Positions 36,186-48,700 of a stretch of 64,000 bases of DNA are shown one piece after another. The first letter of the stretch is position 1; every line of letters starts with the position of its first letter. Made by a program: the position numbers and the translations under genes. The DNA is from Glandiceps talaboti. Its lineage: Eukaryota; Hemichordata; Enteropneusta; Spengelidae. The stretch lies in the NCBI RefSeq assembly GCF_964340395.1, contig NC_135551.1:19145003-19209002 (forward strand), written 5' to 3'. Below the pieces are notes generated by a model. That model saw nothing but the letters and a program-made list of their open reading frames with translations. It was not told where the DNA came from and made no database searches.

Positions 36186-37753
36186 AATGAAACTCAGTGA
36201 TGAGTTAAAACAATGAATGAATCAATGACCACAGTACAGGAGTACAATATAATCTCCAATTTAGGATATGGAGAACAGATTCCAAAGTTTGGTTGTCCTA
36301 AAAATAACACGATAAGCAGACAATATAAACCACATGGTACATAACCAACTCTGGTGGATAGGATGGTTTTTACCACCAAAGGTAAGTCATAACTAGGATG
36401 TTCTTATTTTCCCTACATTAGCATATTTGTTTTGTAAATTTTCAAACTAGTGTTTTAGCTCGGGTACGCTTTCATCCTATACAAAGGACAACCATCACAG
36501 AAATGATAAAATCCTCTGTTGTGCGCTATCAAGTGTATCGTCATTGTAAAACATCAGTTATCATAATCCATGCCGAAAATATGACTTGCCTATGCTATCA
36601 TTTGGACAACCAAAAATTGGTTAACACACAATCGTTATTCTTACATCACACGTGCAATAATCAAAATGGGATAATATAAACGGTGAATGGCAGCAGCAGG
36701 AATAGCATCTTAGATTAGAAAGGTCTATGAACTTTGGAATAGCTACATATGTTGATTGTAACTTGTAGCATAAAGGGAGACAATTGTATGATTTTCATCA
36801 ACTTTGTTCTACACATTGTGATATTGAAAAAGATGTCTATAGAAATTGCCTGTGAAATTAGCCCAGGGGCAACAGAAATGTTACTTTAACATTTGGTTGT
36901 TTTAACATTTGATCTTCAGTTTTCTGATGACAAACATACAAAATGTGTGAAATAAAAGTGTATGAGATATCGAATCAGCCACGTATCAATCAAGTTGTAA
37001 GATGAAGTCAATAGATGCTACAATAGTATATATGAACTGAGACCATATATTCTGAATCGAGTAGACTCCAATGAGGTACAGACCAAACAATAAAGTAAAA
37101 ATTGCTAATCATGAAAACAAACCATGTTTGTCATCTGAGTAATAGTATAGAACAAAAGAATTGCAGTTCTCTTTCTGTCATTGAATATAAAACAACCTCG
37201 TATGAAACTAAAGTCTTCAGTAGATGAGTCTGAATAACATTTAAGAATATAGTTCAAGCAAGAAATTAACTAAAATATAATTTTACAAAAGTTTCTACAA
37301 TGTAGTTGTAATAATCTTATAGCATTTTAAGTATAGTACTTTAGAAAGATGACCTTTGACTTGTCGTCTGCTAGATTTCTAATAATGTACAACACATTTA
37401 CAGTGACATGCTTATTATTCTTTACAATAAATCTACTTGTTAAATCCTATATTTTTCGGGGAACAAATTTATGATAAACAAATGGCTTTAATGATGTCAT
37501 TTCTTGTGTCAAAAATATCCACGAAATAAGATATCTATATTTTTTAGATTTGATGAGTTTCAGAGACTCATGTGAAATGGGTGAACGAAAATGAATATTC
37601 TACACACATTAATGTTGATGAGAATCAAAACATGGAAAGGGTTTGCATATTTTACATCAAAATTGATATGACGGAGAGAACTTCATTTCATTGAATTCTG
37701 GGAGGTATGTGCACTGCATGGGTGATGCAATGGTGGGACGGGGCGGTAATGTG
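36186..37753. other. Unannotated AT-rich stretch
   Basis: About 1.6 kb with no repeat structure, no long frame and no recognisable motif. It may contain 3' UTR or flanking sequence of the GPI-CCP gene. Confidence 0.5.
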
Positions 37754-37869
37754 TCATACAGTATCTGATAAAAGAGATAGCAAAAGCGGTAGAATGCTCA
37801 GTTGCTTGTATTGGTGACAGTTGGATATAACCTTTCTGCCTCCTTCGTAGGTATTCAACCTCCTCGATC
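37754..37869 (-). CDS. Possible alternative last exon of the GPI-CCP gene
   Basis: A minus-strand acceptor (ATTTAATTTGCAG|GATCG) is followed, in the phase 1 frame set by the CCP exon, by 38 codons and a stop. The residues start GSRRLNTYEGG and end in a hydrophobic run (LSILPLLLSLLSDTV), which resembles a weak GPI-attachment tail. Use of this exon in place of 38358-38449 would give 249 residues. It also has a longer open frame in another phase (to 37683), so the assignment is uncertain. It lies about 490 bp downstream of the better supported last exon. Confidence 0.35.
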
Positions 37870-38000
37870 CTGCAAATTAAATAATAGAATAACAGATGAC
37901 ACAAGCAACTTACAAAAAAATTGAACCGTAACTAATACTGAATAAATAATAGAATGTACTCCTTTCGTGTCATGGTCAAAGGTTAACTCCATATAAATAT

Positions 38001-38001
38001 C

Positions 38002-38047
<46 letters not shown>

Positions 38048-38067
38048 GCAACAACAACAACAACAAA
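38001..38067. repeat. (CAA)n microsatellite
   Basis: A CAA trinucleotide run interrupted once by CAG. Confidence 0.97.
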
Positions 38068-38357
38068 ATACAAAACTTTAAAAATACAAAAAATATATTT
38101 GTTAAATATGTCCAAATATTCTATGTATTCAGAAATGAATATTGATCCCTTGTTTATAGTTTATATTCATAAGGTGTTCAAATACTTCATTTCGTTTATC
38201 TGGTAAATTTATAAATACAGCATACAATGTACACTATCCGTAACAAATCGACACAAGATGATAGCCCAACCCTAAATAGCTATGATGGAAATTGATGTTG
38301 AGTTTTGGTAAACAATGAATAAAACATAAGATGAATCATACTTACTGAATGTATATT

Positions 38358-41300
38358 TTACATGTTGGTCAGTAGCATTGCAGCTAGGATCATATTAATG
38401 GCCAGGAAAGTGCTCAATACTGGCACTATACCACTGTCCTCTTGGCTATCTAGAAATGGAAGAAAAAACATCGTTATGTATGTATTATGTATGTATGTAT
38501 GTATGTATGTATGTATGTACGTATGTATGTACGTATGTATGTATGTATGTATGTATGTATGTATGTATGTATGTATGGACAGACTGGATGGACGGATTGG
38601 ATGGATGGATGGATGGATGGATGCATGGACGGATTGGATGGATGGATATCCATATATTCAATGAACAGGCATAATGCAAAATAATAACAGTTAGTAGGAA
38701 ATCAGAGATTATCGGAGCCACCGGAGAACCTGCATTATGTTGTTCGGTAGAGTCAAAGTAAACGACACTGAAACTCCTTACTTACAGTGTAACAATTAAA
38801 TCAAATCAAACACAGAGGTGTGCTCAAAGCCCGACTGTAGTGGTATGGGGCAAGTGTTTCACTCAGGGTCAATGACCGAGCATATCGACAACATTTGATC
38901 AAAAAGTCAGCCAAATAGACTAAGAGGCTTTAGAAGAACTGACAATCTTCGACTCTATAAAAGCCATACAAAAAGGCTTAACATGGTATACATAACTCGT
39001 ACCTGCTACACAGGTTGTCGCCGGTGTCACACTCCATGTTCCATCGTCGGCACAGGTACTTTTGTCCTTAGTTGCGTCGCTGAGTTTGTATCCATCATTA
39101 CAGGAGAAGGTCACTTCACCAGATGTTGCAGCTGCAGGTGTTATAGCTCCATTAGTTGCTGCGGTCAACGCAGTACAAGGAGTTGCTGTAGAGTAAAGAC
39201 AAAATTCAGATTCTTCAGAATGTTTGTAATGTTTATAAATAACCAGATACGTACAGAGTGCAAGAATGTGTCAGTGACCATATCAGTGCAGTGCAGCAGT
39301 GCTTCTTACATATTTGTTATTGTTATGAGTTGACACATTGTATTTGAACTGTTACCGCATTATGGTTTATTTTAATCTTGAACCATTCAATTGTCTTGTT
39401 ACACTCTGTTGACCGCAATTTTTCTCCAATAAAAATCTCCCTATCTCATATGATACTATGTTCTATTTGGTGAAGAAAATGTCTTCCTATTAAAGAGCAG
39501 TTACTGTAACGTCCCAAACACACCGACACGCTAATTGAATAGGAATAGATAGTGAACGAGTTCTGGCGATTATATATCATATAGTACATGTAGTAAGGGT
39601 TGCTAGCCTTCGAGTGTTTTACGCATAATCTATCCCCAAACTATCCTTATCATACACACAATACGACGTGGTTGCCTAAGGCCTAAGAAATAAATTGTTT
39701 TGTTCCAGTTACCCGACCCCGCCTAGCTTTTCACTGCTGATCTTAAACGTTTTTTTATGTATTCGAATAATGAAATCGCGAAAATTATGAGGTTTCGAAA
39801 GAAATAGTGGACTGACATCAACTTAAAAAGACAATATAAAACTGTTTTTCCAATTTGTAATGGCTGTACATCTGATGAGAAGAAACCAATATCACAGTTA
39901 CCATATGGAAAACAATGGGATATATACCTGAACTAGACACTTTCATATGAAATATGTATATATGAAAAAATAAAATAAAAAATCTACCTACCCCACCTAT
40001 TCTAAAATTGATCGTAATCGGAACCACACATTGTATTAAGCCTAAGTGTTTACAACAGTTTTTAAAAACTAAGTGTATTTGTTCGTTATCGGTATTTCGA
40101 TTTCATCTTGTACCATGACTGTATTTTATACGTTTTTCATTTTACAAATTTTGCTGTTGTCGATGACAAAAACCCTTCAGAGAAAACCATTTTATTTTGA
40201 AATATAATGAGCTGATGTCTCATAAATGACATTTTAAACCCTTTTACGGCACATATATGAATATTTTTCCTTTTTATCATCCTTTTTAAGTATCTTCGAA
40301 AAGTTACAAATTGCAATAGTTTTGATACAAGGTCATAAATCAACTTCACTTCACTTTCACATCACTGCTGGGGCAACTACTCTTCTTTTTAAATCAATAA
40401 GAGAAAGTAGATGAATTGATGAAGATCAGTAACTTTCACCAATTGGAGTTCATTGAAACAGATCTAATAATTCATGTAGTTAAAAGGGGAAAAAAAATAA
40501 TACTAACCACAGTTCTTTTTAGCACTGATGTCAATACACTGGTAGTTACTGGTACCTGGTTCAACTTTGGCACAAAGGTGGGTATAAGCTGCACACTTGG
40601 TCGCGTCTTCTGCTGCAACTGATGCTGCTATGAAACCAGTAGTTAAACCTTTACCACTGGTACCATCGTCATCAGAAGCTACTGCTGGTATAACGGTACC
40701 AGTAATAGCAAATGCACCAGACGGAGTTCCCATTGTATTGTCTTGAGCGAGAACCAATGTGATACCAGTTGGTGTTACTGGTGATCCTGAGCCATCGCCC
40801 ACAAACCCTAATTGGAAGGTGAGGGAAACAGCTGTGGTCGAGATGGTGTAGGATGATGGGTCAGTGATGACGAAAGAGCTGGCAGCAATTGTTACGTCTG
40901 AATTGAGAAATGATAGAATACAGGTGACAAGATCTATAAACAGACACGGTTTATTTGCTCTCAAATGCCACCACGTGATAAGGAAACTGTTTGGTTATTA
41001 AATTTATATCAGTAACCGTAATTACCCAATTTATACAAATCCCTTTGGTTTTATCAGTCATTACTAAATAACATGGGTAGACCGACAGTTGTTTTATAAA
41101 ACATGGCTCTAGAATAACAATTGAGGCTAAAAATCGTATCATTTCTAACGAGCTTTGTTCACTCACTAATATATCATGATTGGTAGTGGGGACTGGTGTG
41201 AGAAAATGACTAAAAAAACATACACGTATTGAATTTCGAATGCAAAAATAATGGGGCAACCTAATTCTTCTTTACGTACTGCATTCGGGAAAAGGTGAAC

Positions 41301-41685
41301 AAAGCATGGGGAAGTGAATGTGCTGGGTGCGCGTGCGTTAAATTTATCGGGGGGGGGGGCAGAGATTGAGATATATAGACGTCACAGGACCAACAACAAT
41401 TAGTATATATTAGTCTTCGCCAAGCCACACATATTGAGACTACTCCCCCTATGATCACAGTTATGAGTGAAATCTCAAAAAAAACCTGTAGTGATCTGGG
41501 TTGAAAGTGAACAAAACCGACGGAAATACGATGTTTTTACCGTGACTGAAATATCAGTGGGATGGGGGGGGGGGGGGGGTTTCTATCAATTAGTTGCCTT
41601 GAAATGCAAGAGTGTACACATTACCTGCTGCTTGGTTGATATGGCAACTTCCCAACAGGAACGCTACGGACAAGAACCACTTCAT
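38358..41685 (-). CDS. Secreted, probably GPI-anchored sushi/CCP protein (four coding exons)
   Basis: Assembled from exons 41625-41685, 40508-40897, 39003-39185 and 38358-38449. All three introns have GT/AG ends and phase 1, giving 726 nt (241 residues). Exon 1 encodes a signal peptide ([14 protein letters not shown], 20 residues); its AG|GTGGCAT upstream suggests a 5' UTR intron. Exon 2 encodes about 130 residues rich in Thr, Ser, Ala and Gly. It looks beta-rich ([30 protein letters not shown]) and ends in a four-cysteine segment ([24 protein letters not shown]); I do not recognise this domain. Exon 3 is one CCP domain with four cysteines ([26 protein letters not shown]). Exon 4 ends in a hydrophobic tail ([18 protein letters not shown]) with no cytoplasmic residues, typical of GPI signals. 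It is probably a cell-surface protein, perhaps adhesive or complement-control-like; that role is inferred. Confidence 0.7.
38475..38647. repeat. (ATGT)n and (GGAT)n microsatellites
   Basis: ATGT tetranucleotides at 38475-38577 with a few C substitutions, then GGAT tetranucleotides at about 38584-38647. They lie in the last intron of the GPI-CCP gene, close to the acceptor of exon 4. MYVCMYVC frames are artefacts. Confidence 0.97.
39660..40045 (-). repeat. Dispersed repeat, copy 2 (intron of the GPI-CCP gene)
   Basis: Inverted counterpart of about 10660-11035 (shared GTTACCCGACCCCGCCTAG and CCTACCCCACCTATTCTAAA on this strand). It lies in the intron between coding exons 2 and 3 and has no coding potential. 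Confidence 0.6.
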
Positions 41686-42940
41686 TTTAGCTATTTTTAT
41701 GCCACCTGTAACAACGAAAGAGAAACAATGAGTGTTCAAAATTACTATTCAAACATTTACATATCACGATCTGTTAATACATTGCACTCAGTTTTTAGAA
41801 CTGAACTGAAAATGTAGTAATGAATGTATGTTGGTATTAAATGTGGTGAACAATTTCAATAACCCAATAAATAATTTAAAATTAAGATGGCAGAAGAGAG
41901 ATGGTGTCCACTCTCATGGATGCTAGATTCCAGAAGGTAGTGATGTATTGTTTTGACTACCATTATATTTTTAAACCAGATTTTCGGAAAAGTCCAAATG
42001 TCGTAAGAATAGTTCGTCTTTCCTGAGGTCAACGAAAGACCGGGCTATATATCTCACCGTAACTGCACTGCTTAATATAAGTTCGGAGTTTGACAATGTA
42101 GTCATTGAAGTACTATGGTAAGGGGGGGGGGGGGCTTACAGTATATACGGAGTCCCTCAAGTGATGGGATTCCGAACCCATTGAAGAGCGCCACCAGCTG
42201 GCGAGTTTAGTTGATGTTTCATTAATGATAATACATGTTGTAAAAACATATCGCCAGAATAACTATCGTCAAAATATACCGTCAAAAACCATCATTGTAA
42301 ACAGCTTTCCTCTTTACGGTAATGATAACCAACGTACTCTCCATGGTGACGAGGAGTTCGTCAAGTTATGTCCGCGGAAAAAAATAATGCTCCGGCTTGT
42401 GAGAATTTCCGTCAACAGCGGTCGTGTCTTTTGAAACGGAAAAAATGTATCGATGTATCATTTTCTCCCAGTGATTTGTTTGCAATCAAAAGTGAACATG
42501 TCAGGAAAAATACAATATATTTTGGAAAATATAGAACACCATCAGCATCAGTGGTTGTCATATTAAAATAATTGACTACTTATATACTGCCATAATCAAC
42601 CGTCATATTGGTAAAATTCACGTTATCAGTTGATAATCACTTTATCGGAATTATATCAACTGTGGTGTCTGCATCAACTTAACAAGAAATACTATTATGA
42701 AGAACAACAAAATAGAAATATGAGGAACGGTATTTGTAATTTATAGATTTAAAACTGTCAGACGATTTCATGAGCCATCATGTGACTAGCAAAGTATATC
42801 GCTTGGTAAAAACCAGTCTATCATCAAACAGTAAAACCAACGGTTAAACTATTTCGATGGGAGGGAATGAAATCCGCAATAAAACTTTGAAGAAACGAAA
42901 CCCAGAAAAAAGTTGATTTAAACAACAACAACAACAACAA

Positions 42941-43033
<93 letters not shown>

Positions 43034-45772
43034 GTGGTATCTTGTAACTTTTTATCGAAATATAATTTAAAATCGTTGACTGTGCAGAGCGCAGGTCAAC
43101 TTAGTTTTATGTACTGATAACCCGACAACCTACATGGCGTAACGAAAAGTCGGAGACGACAAGATGTTTGCATTTAACTTACTCAAGCTGTTATGACATC
43201 ACAAATGAAACATAAGTCAGAAAGGGATAAGCTGTTCATTTTTTAAACAACGTTTTCAACTACATATTCACTTCACATCTATGGTAGCAAAACATGAACA
43301 CAGTGTCACTCTCAATCAAAAGGGAGTAAAATGTCAGAAAACCAACAAAACAGCCTTGCAATTAATTTGCACATCTCCCAAATTACAAAAAGAATCAAAT
43401 GTCATTGAAACGTAGCATTGTTATTAATAATAATCCTTTGTTAACCAAGTAATACCAACGGATGTAGTTTAAATTTTCTCCAGCCGGTTGTAAATGTAAT
43501 ACATATGGTGAATATTATTAATTATGACTGTGTATTTTAAATTAAATTAGAAAAGTTATAAACAGGAAACCGTGTTTCATGTGACTCTCTCCAAAGTGTA
43601 CACGAAACTTGAAATCACATACAACAAACACTACTTTGGTACAAGTTTTGATTGCCGGAATTCCTTTTTCTATACGTTTCGCCTATAATAAATTCTTTTT
43701 TGGGAGCACCCATTATATTCTGTAACGTTCCAAAAGTAGTACAACAATAAAAATAGATATATCCCCTTTACGGTAATGCTAACTAAATTAACGTAATCTC
43801 CATGGTGACGAGAAGTTCGTTACTTCGCCTAAACATATCGTTTAGAACACCAACAACAGTTGTTTTAAAAACTCAAAGTCAAATGTCTTGGAACCGAAAA
43901 TAAATTTTACAAGTGCTCCATTCTATTCTAATATGTTACAGAAGCATTACAGTAAATAGTGAATTCGATGTTTTGTTTAATACGGCAATCCAGTGGCCTT
44001 ATTTTCTATGTCTATCAATTCACTTTGAAGTTTAACTAGTCCACAAGTAAAACGCACAGAAAACACGATACGTTCACTACACTAGAGTATGGCCTCAATA
44101 CACATACCGAGCACCTCAACTATCCAGTAGCATGTGATGACCGACGCGACATGCGCACAACAAATTGTCGTCAAAATATACCGTGAAAACAACTGTCGTC
44201 AAACTATACCGCCAAAAAATACTCAACTATCAGGTAACATGTTATGGCCGACATGCGCACCACCAATCAAAATGTACTGTGAACACAACTGTCGTCAAAG
44301 AATACCGCCAAAAATCACTCACCAAAATATACAGTCAAAACTATTGTCAAATCTACCGCCAGAAAAGCATTCTTGTCAAAACATACTGCCAAAACCATTG
44401 TTGTAAATGACTGTGCTCTTCACTGAAGTTTACCGTAATGCTAACTAACTTACTCTCTATAGTGACATTAAGTTCGTTGCGTCTAAAGATGTTACTTTGT
44501 ACTTGGATTGATAGAATACCAACTCTCATCTCAAACTCGTGCCTTTTGGAACCAAAAAATAGAATTTTACAAGAGTTCCCGTTCTATTCTATAGAATTAC
44601 AGAAGTACTAAGCTTACAACGGTAAATATTAAAATAGCTAGCCTTTTTGAAAAATAGAGCTTGATGCCTATCAATTCGCGTCGTTCGATTGTTCCCATCC
44701 CATTCTCGGAAGCCAGAGCATATTTTTTCCGCCCGGGGTTTTTCCGCTCTGCCGTGAAACGGTTAGTGTTTATATAACAATGTTCCATCCCGGATATTCG
44801 ATCTGGTACTATCTCCATATGTTTTTCATCTTTCAATTTCGTCCCGCATAATTACAAAATAATTACAAAGTAGTTCCACAAAAATTTAAAGTAAAGTAAT
44901 TTTTGGGGATGAAAACTAATTTCGATCGAAATCCCAACCCCAAGTTAAAGCAATTTCGTTTTTTATCCATTCTCGCAAGCCACACGATATTTTGTATGAC
45001 ATCGGCCTTTTGATGTCGACCTAAATACGTTCAATACACTAGATCACAGACAAGAATAGAGTATGGCGTCAATTACCAGTATTTCTCACACAGAACAGAG
45101 AACCGGACTTAACCACACATATCTAGCACCTCATATATCTAGTAAAATGTGATGACCGACGCGACATGCGCACCACCAAAGTATCGTCGTCAAAATATAC
45201 CACAAAAACAACTGTCGTCAAAGTATACCGTCAAACATCACTCACCAAAATATACCGTCACTAAACATTGTCAAATCTGCCGCCCAAAACCATTTTTATG
45301 AAATCATTCTGTCAAAACCATTGTCGTAAATAACTGGACTTTACGGTAACTTACTTACTTTCCATGAAGACGAGAAGTTCGTTGCGTTCGCTTAAATAAC
45401 TATTGCTCTGGTTTGATGGAATAGCAACAACAGCTGTGTTAAAAACTCAAAGTCGTGCCTTTTGGAACAAAAAAAAATTACAAGAGCTCCCGTTCTATTC
45501 TATAAAATTGCAGAAGTACTAAACTTACAATGTACTGTAAATATTGAATTCGATAGGATTTTTAAAAATGGAAATGAAGTGGTTTGATGTCAATCAATTC
45601 GCTTTGAAGTTAAACTTGTCCACAGATAAAACGCACAGAAACTGAAAACAATCTTGCTGTGCACACGTGAAAAGTAGGTGTCCTGACGTTGACGTCGTTC
45701 GATTCGTTCCCAACCCATTCTCGCAAACCAGAGCATATTTTCCCGCTGAAGCAACATCCCGTTAGTGGTTTT
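41686..45772. repeat. Region of dispersed repeats with internal short repeats
   Basis: At least four diverged copies of one repeat are marked by a TTTACGGTAATGCTAAC...CCATGGTGACGAGAAGTTCG block near 42314, 43767, 44430 and 45340. Copies near 42240-42300, 44165-44410 and 45185-45330 carry an irregular array of a motif close to GTCGTCAAAATATACCGYCA. No gene was recognised. The first part (41686-41710) should include the 5' UTR splice acceptor of the GPI-CCP gene. Confidence 0.65.
42921..43033. repeat. (CAA)n / (CTA)n microsatellite
   Basis: CAA trinucleotides at 42921-42985 pass directly into CTA trinucleotides to about 43033. Confidence 0.97.
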
Positions 45773-48700
45773 ATTTTGAGACGGTTTTCAATGTCAAAAC
45801 ATTGAGCGTATTATAACAACGTGTTACGACATACAGTAACTGAATGTTTGAATATCTTGTATACATTTGTACATGAATCTGTTTGTGTTTTAAAGGAAAG
45901 ATGACAGTGGAAAATAAAGTTGGCAATTTCAGATAAACTTGAATTAGTTTACTTCTCTGTAAGCTTGGCTACGAAAAACGTTAATATGATACGATGTCCA
46001 ATAATAATTTCCAAATCATCATTACATAATTGAAAGTGATAAAAATAAGAAACATTCTGCGCAACATTTTTCTGACTCGAGTTAGATTGAGAATATTTTC
46101 CGCCTACCTTATCGATGAGAATACCACCACCAGAATACTTTACGATTGTCAACAGTCGGTTGAACAGTCGAAGAGCTACTGGCGGCGCAACCCCAAATTT
46201 TTGCTCTTACATGCATGGTGTTCATAACTGTCAATCAAACTACTCAAGTATCGTGATTGGACGAAACATTTCAACAATAAGTTTAATTTAAATGATGATG
46301 TCATCTGTTTAACGTAACGAGACAGTTGGTAACCGCGCTGTTGACAGCAAAACAGAAAACCAACGCCCATGACGACAATTGCTTAGTGCCAAAATATCAA
46401 AATTTTATCCCTAAAAAGTTAGTTGAAGAGCGGAAAACTGAAAATCTGTCTGTCATTTTCAGCAACAATTTATCAATTAAATTATTTAATAAAGTTTGGG
46501 CTGATATTTTACCTGCACAGGAAACTACATAATTCCAAGGCAAGGCAACTACATTTTTCTGCAGCCTGAGAACACGTTTTGCAACATTGTACCATACAGT
46601 GACCATCTTGGATCTGGCAGACACTGAATACTATCATGTGTGTGCTATCAATGTATCATGCTTTAGGATGTCTAAACACGTGAAATTACCCACAGCCAGT
46701 CAGATACCATATAACCACGGGATGTTTGACTTCACAATCACACCAACATTCCTGTTGTAAATTTGCCCTAAGCATTCAACGTCTCGTCAGTCCACACGTG
46801 AGTAACATAGTATATTGTAAATTATTTTCATGCAAAGAACACACGCTGAAACGTTCATACGTGTATCGTAAACGATGTGTACTATGAAAACCCCCTGTAA
46901 TTTCCAGTTTTGGAAAGTTTATTCATAGATTGAAAATTCTTTATCTGTAGTAATAATAACAATAATTAGGATGCTCACAGCGTACCATTACCGTAAATAA
47001 CGCCAACAAGACAGAACTTCAACCAGGTTGACGCAGTGAACCATCAACGTGTAGGCGAAATATTCCTAAGTTAGACTCATTTTCTCTCAAAATGATAACA
47101 ATATCGATAACAATATCAACTGTCATTACGAAATAGCGATGAACGTTAAGGACAGAAGTAATAAATAGCTCGTTACAAAGGTCATGGTAACTTACGAGTA
47201 ACGTTTCGTCTGTTCATGTCGACTAGTATTGAACTGTCGATTCTAGACAAAAAAAATGTTTTTCTGATTCGTAGGGCAAAATAAAAAAAAAATGTGTGTT
47301 TCCGATATCCCGACCGACCCTTGTTTAAACCGCCGACCCTGACATTTTTTAAACATTTAAAACAAATAATTAAGAAATTGTTTGTCTTCTTGACCTTCAT
47401 GCATGTCTGATTTCTTTCACCAGAGATGCTTATACACATTTCATCAAAATATCACAGAAGGGATATTTTGACAGATATTTCCTTTGGTGTTTGGTCGAAG
47501 CAATATTTTCTCGAAATCAAAAACAAATTCCCAAACTAGGTGCCCTATTCTGTGACACTGTTATCGGAAAGACAATACTTTTTTTTCCCGCCAAACAGGG
47601 TATTTTAACGCGATATTTGTAGATGTGCGGGAAATCACGAGGTTTTTCCTTAAACTTTAGTAAAGGCAATCAAAGACGTTTCTGTCGAGAAAATGTGAGT
47701 TCCCTACAACCAAGTACCACTACTGCTGTATAAGAATTTAGATTGACCAAAAATCCCTGTACACTCAAATAGCTTGGAGGAATATTTTGAAACGTTTTTC
47801 AATCATGTCAAAACACTGAGCGTACTTTCACAACGTGTTACGACATCCAGTAACTGACAGTTTGAATATCATGTATACATTTGTACATGAATCTGTTTGA
47901 GTTTTAAAGGAAATATGACAGTGGAAAATAAAGTTGGCAGTTTCTGATAAACTTGAATTGGTTTACTTCTCTGTAAGCTTGGCTACGAAAAACGTGAATA
48001 GGACACGATGTTCAATAATAATTTCCAAATCATAATTTCATAATTGAAATTTAAAGTGGTAGATGAAGTGATAGTAGATGAAGTGATAAAAATAAGAAAC
48101 ATTCTATGCAACATTTTTCTGACTCGAGTTAGATTGAGAATATTTTCCGTCTACCTTACCGATGAGAATACCACCAACAGATCAGTTTACGATTATCAAC
48201 AGTCGGTTGAACAGTCGAAGAGCTACTGACGGCGCAACCCGAAATTTTTGCTCTTACATGCATGGTGTTAATAACTATCAATCAAACTACTCAAGTAACG
48301 TGATTGGACGAAATATTTCAACAATAAGTTTAAATGATGATGTCATCTGTTTAACGTAACGAGACAGTTGGCAACCGCGCTGTTGACAGCAAAACAGAAA
48401 ACCAACGCCCATGACGACAATTGCTTAGTGCAAAATATCAAAATTTTATCCCTAAAAAGTTAGTTGAAGAGTGCAAAACTGAAAATCTGTCAATTTCAGC
48501 AACAGTTTATCAAATAAATTATTTAATAAAGTTTGGGCTGATATTTTACCTGCACAGGAAACTACATAATTCCGAGGCAAGGCAACAACATTTTCCTGCA
48601 GTCTGAGAACACTTTTTGCAACATTGTACCAATACAGTGACCATCTTCAATCTGGCCGACAATGAATACTATCATGTGTGTGCTATCAATGTATCATGCT

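Noticed and set aside
38362-38721. MYVCMYVC / IHTYIHTY frames
   Set aside because: ATGT and GGAT microsatellites translated; the region is the last intron of the GPI-CCP gene.
44130-44410. CRISPR-like array of short repeats with spacers
   Set aside because: The repeats are diverged, the spacing is irregular, the DNA is animal, and the array is part of a dispersed repeat.
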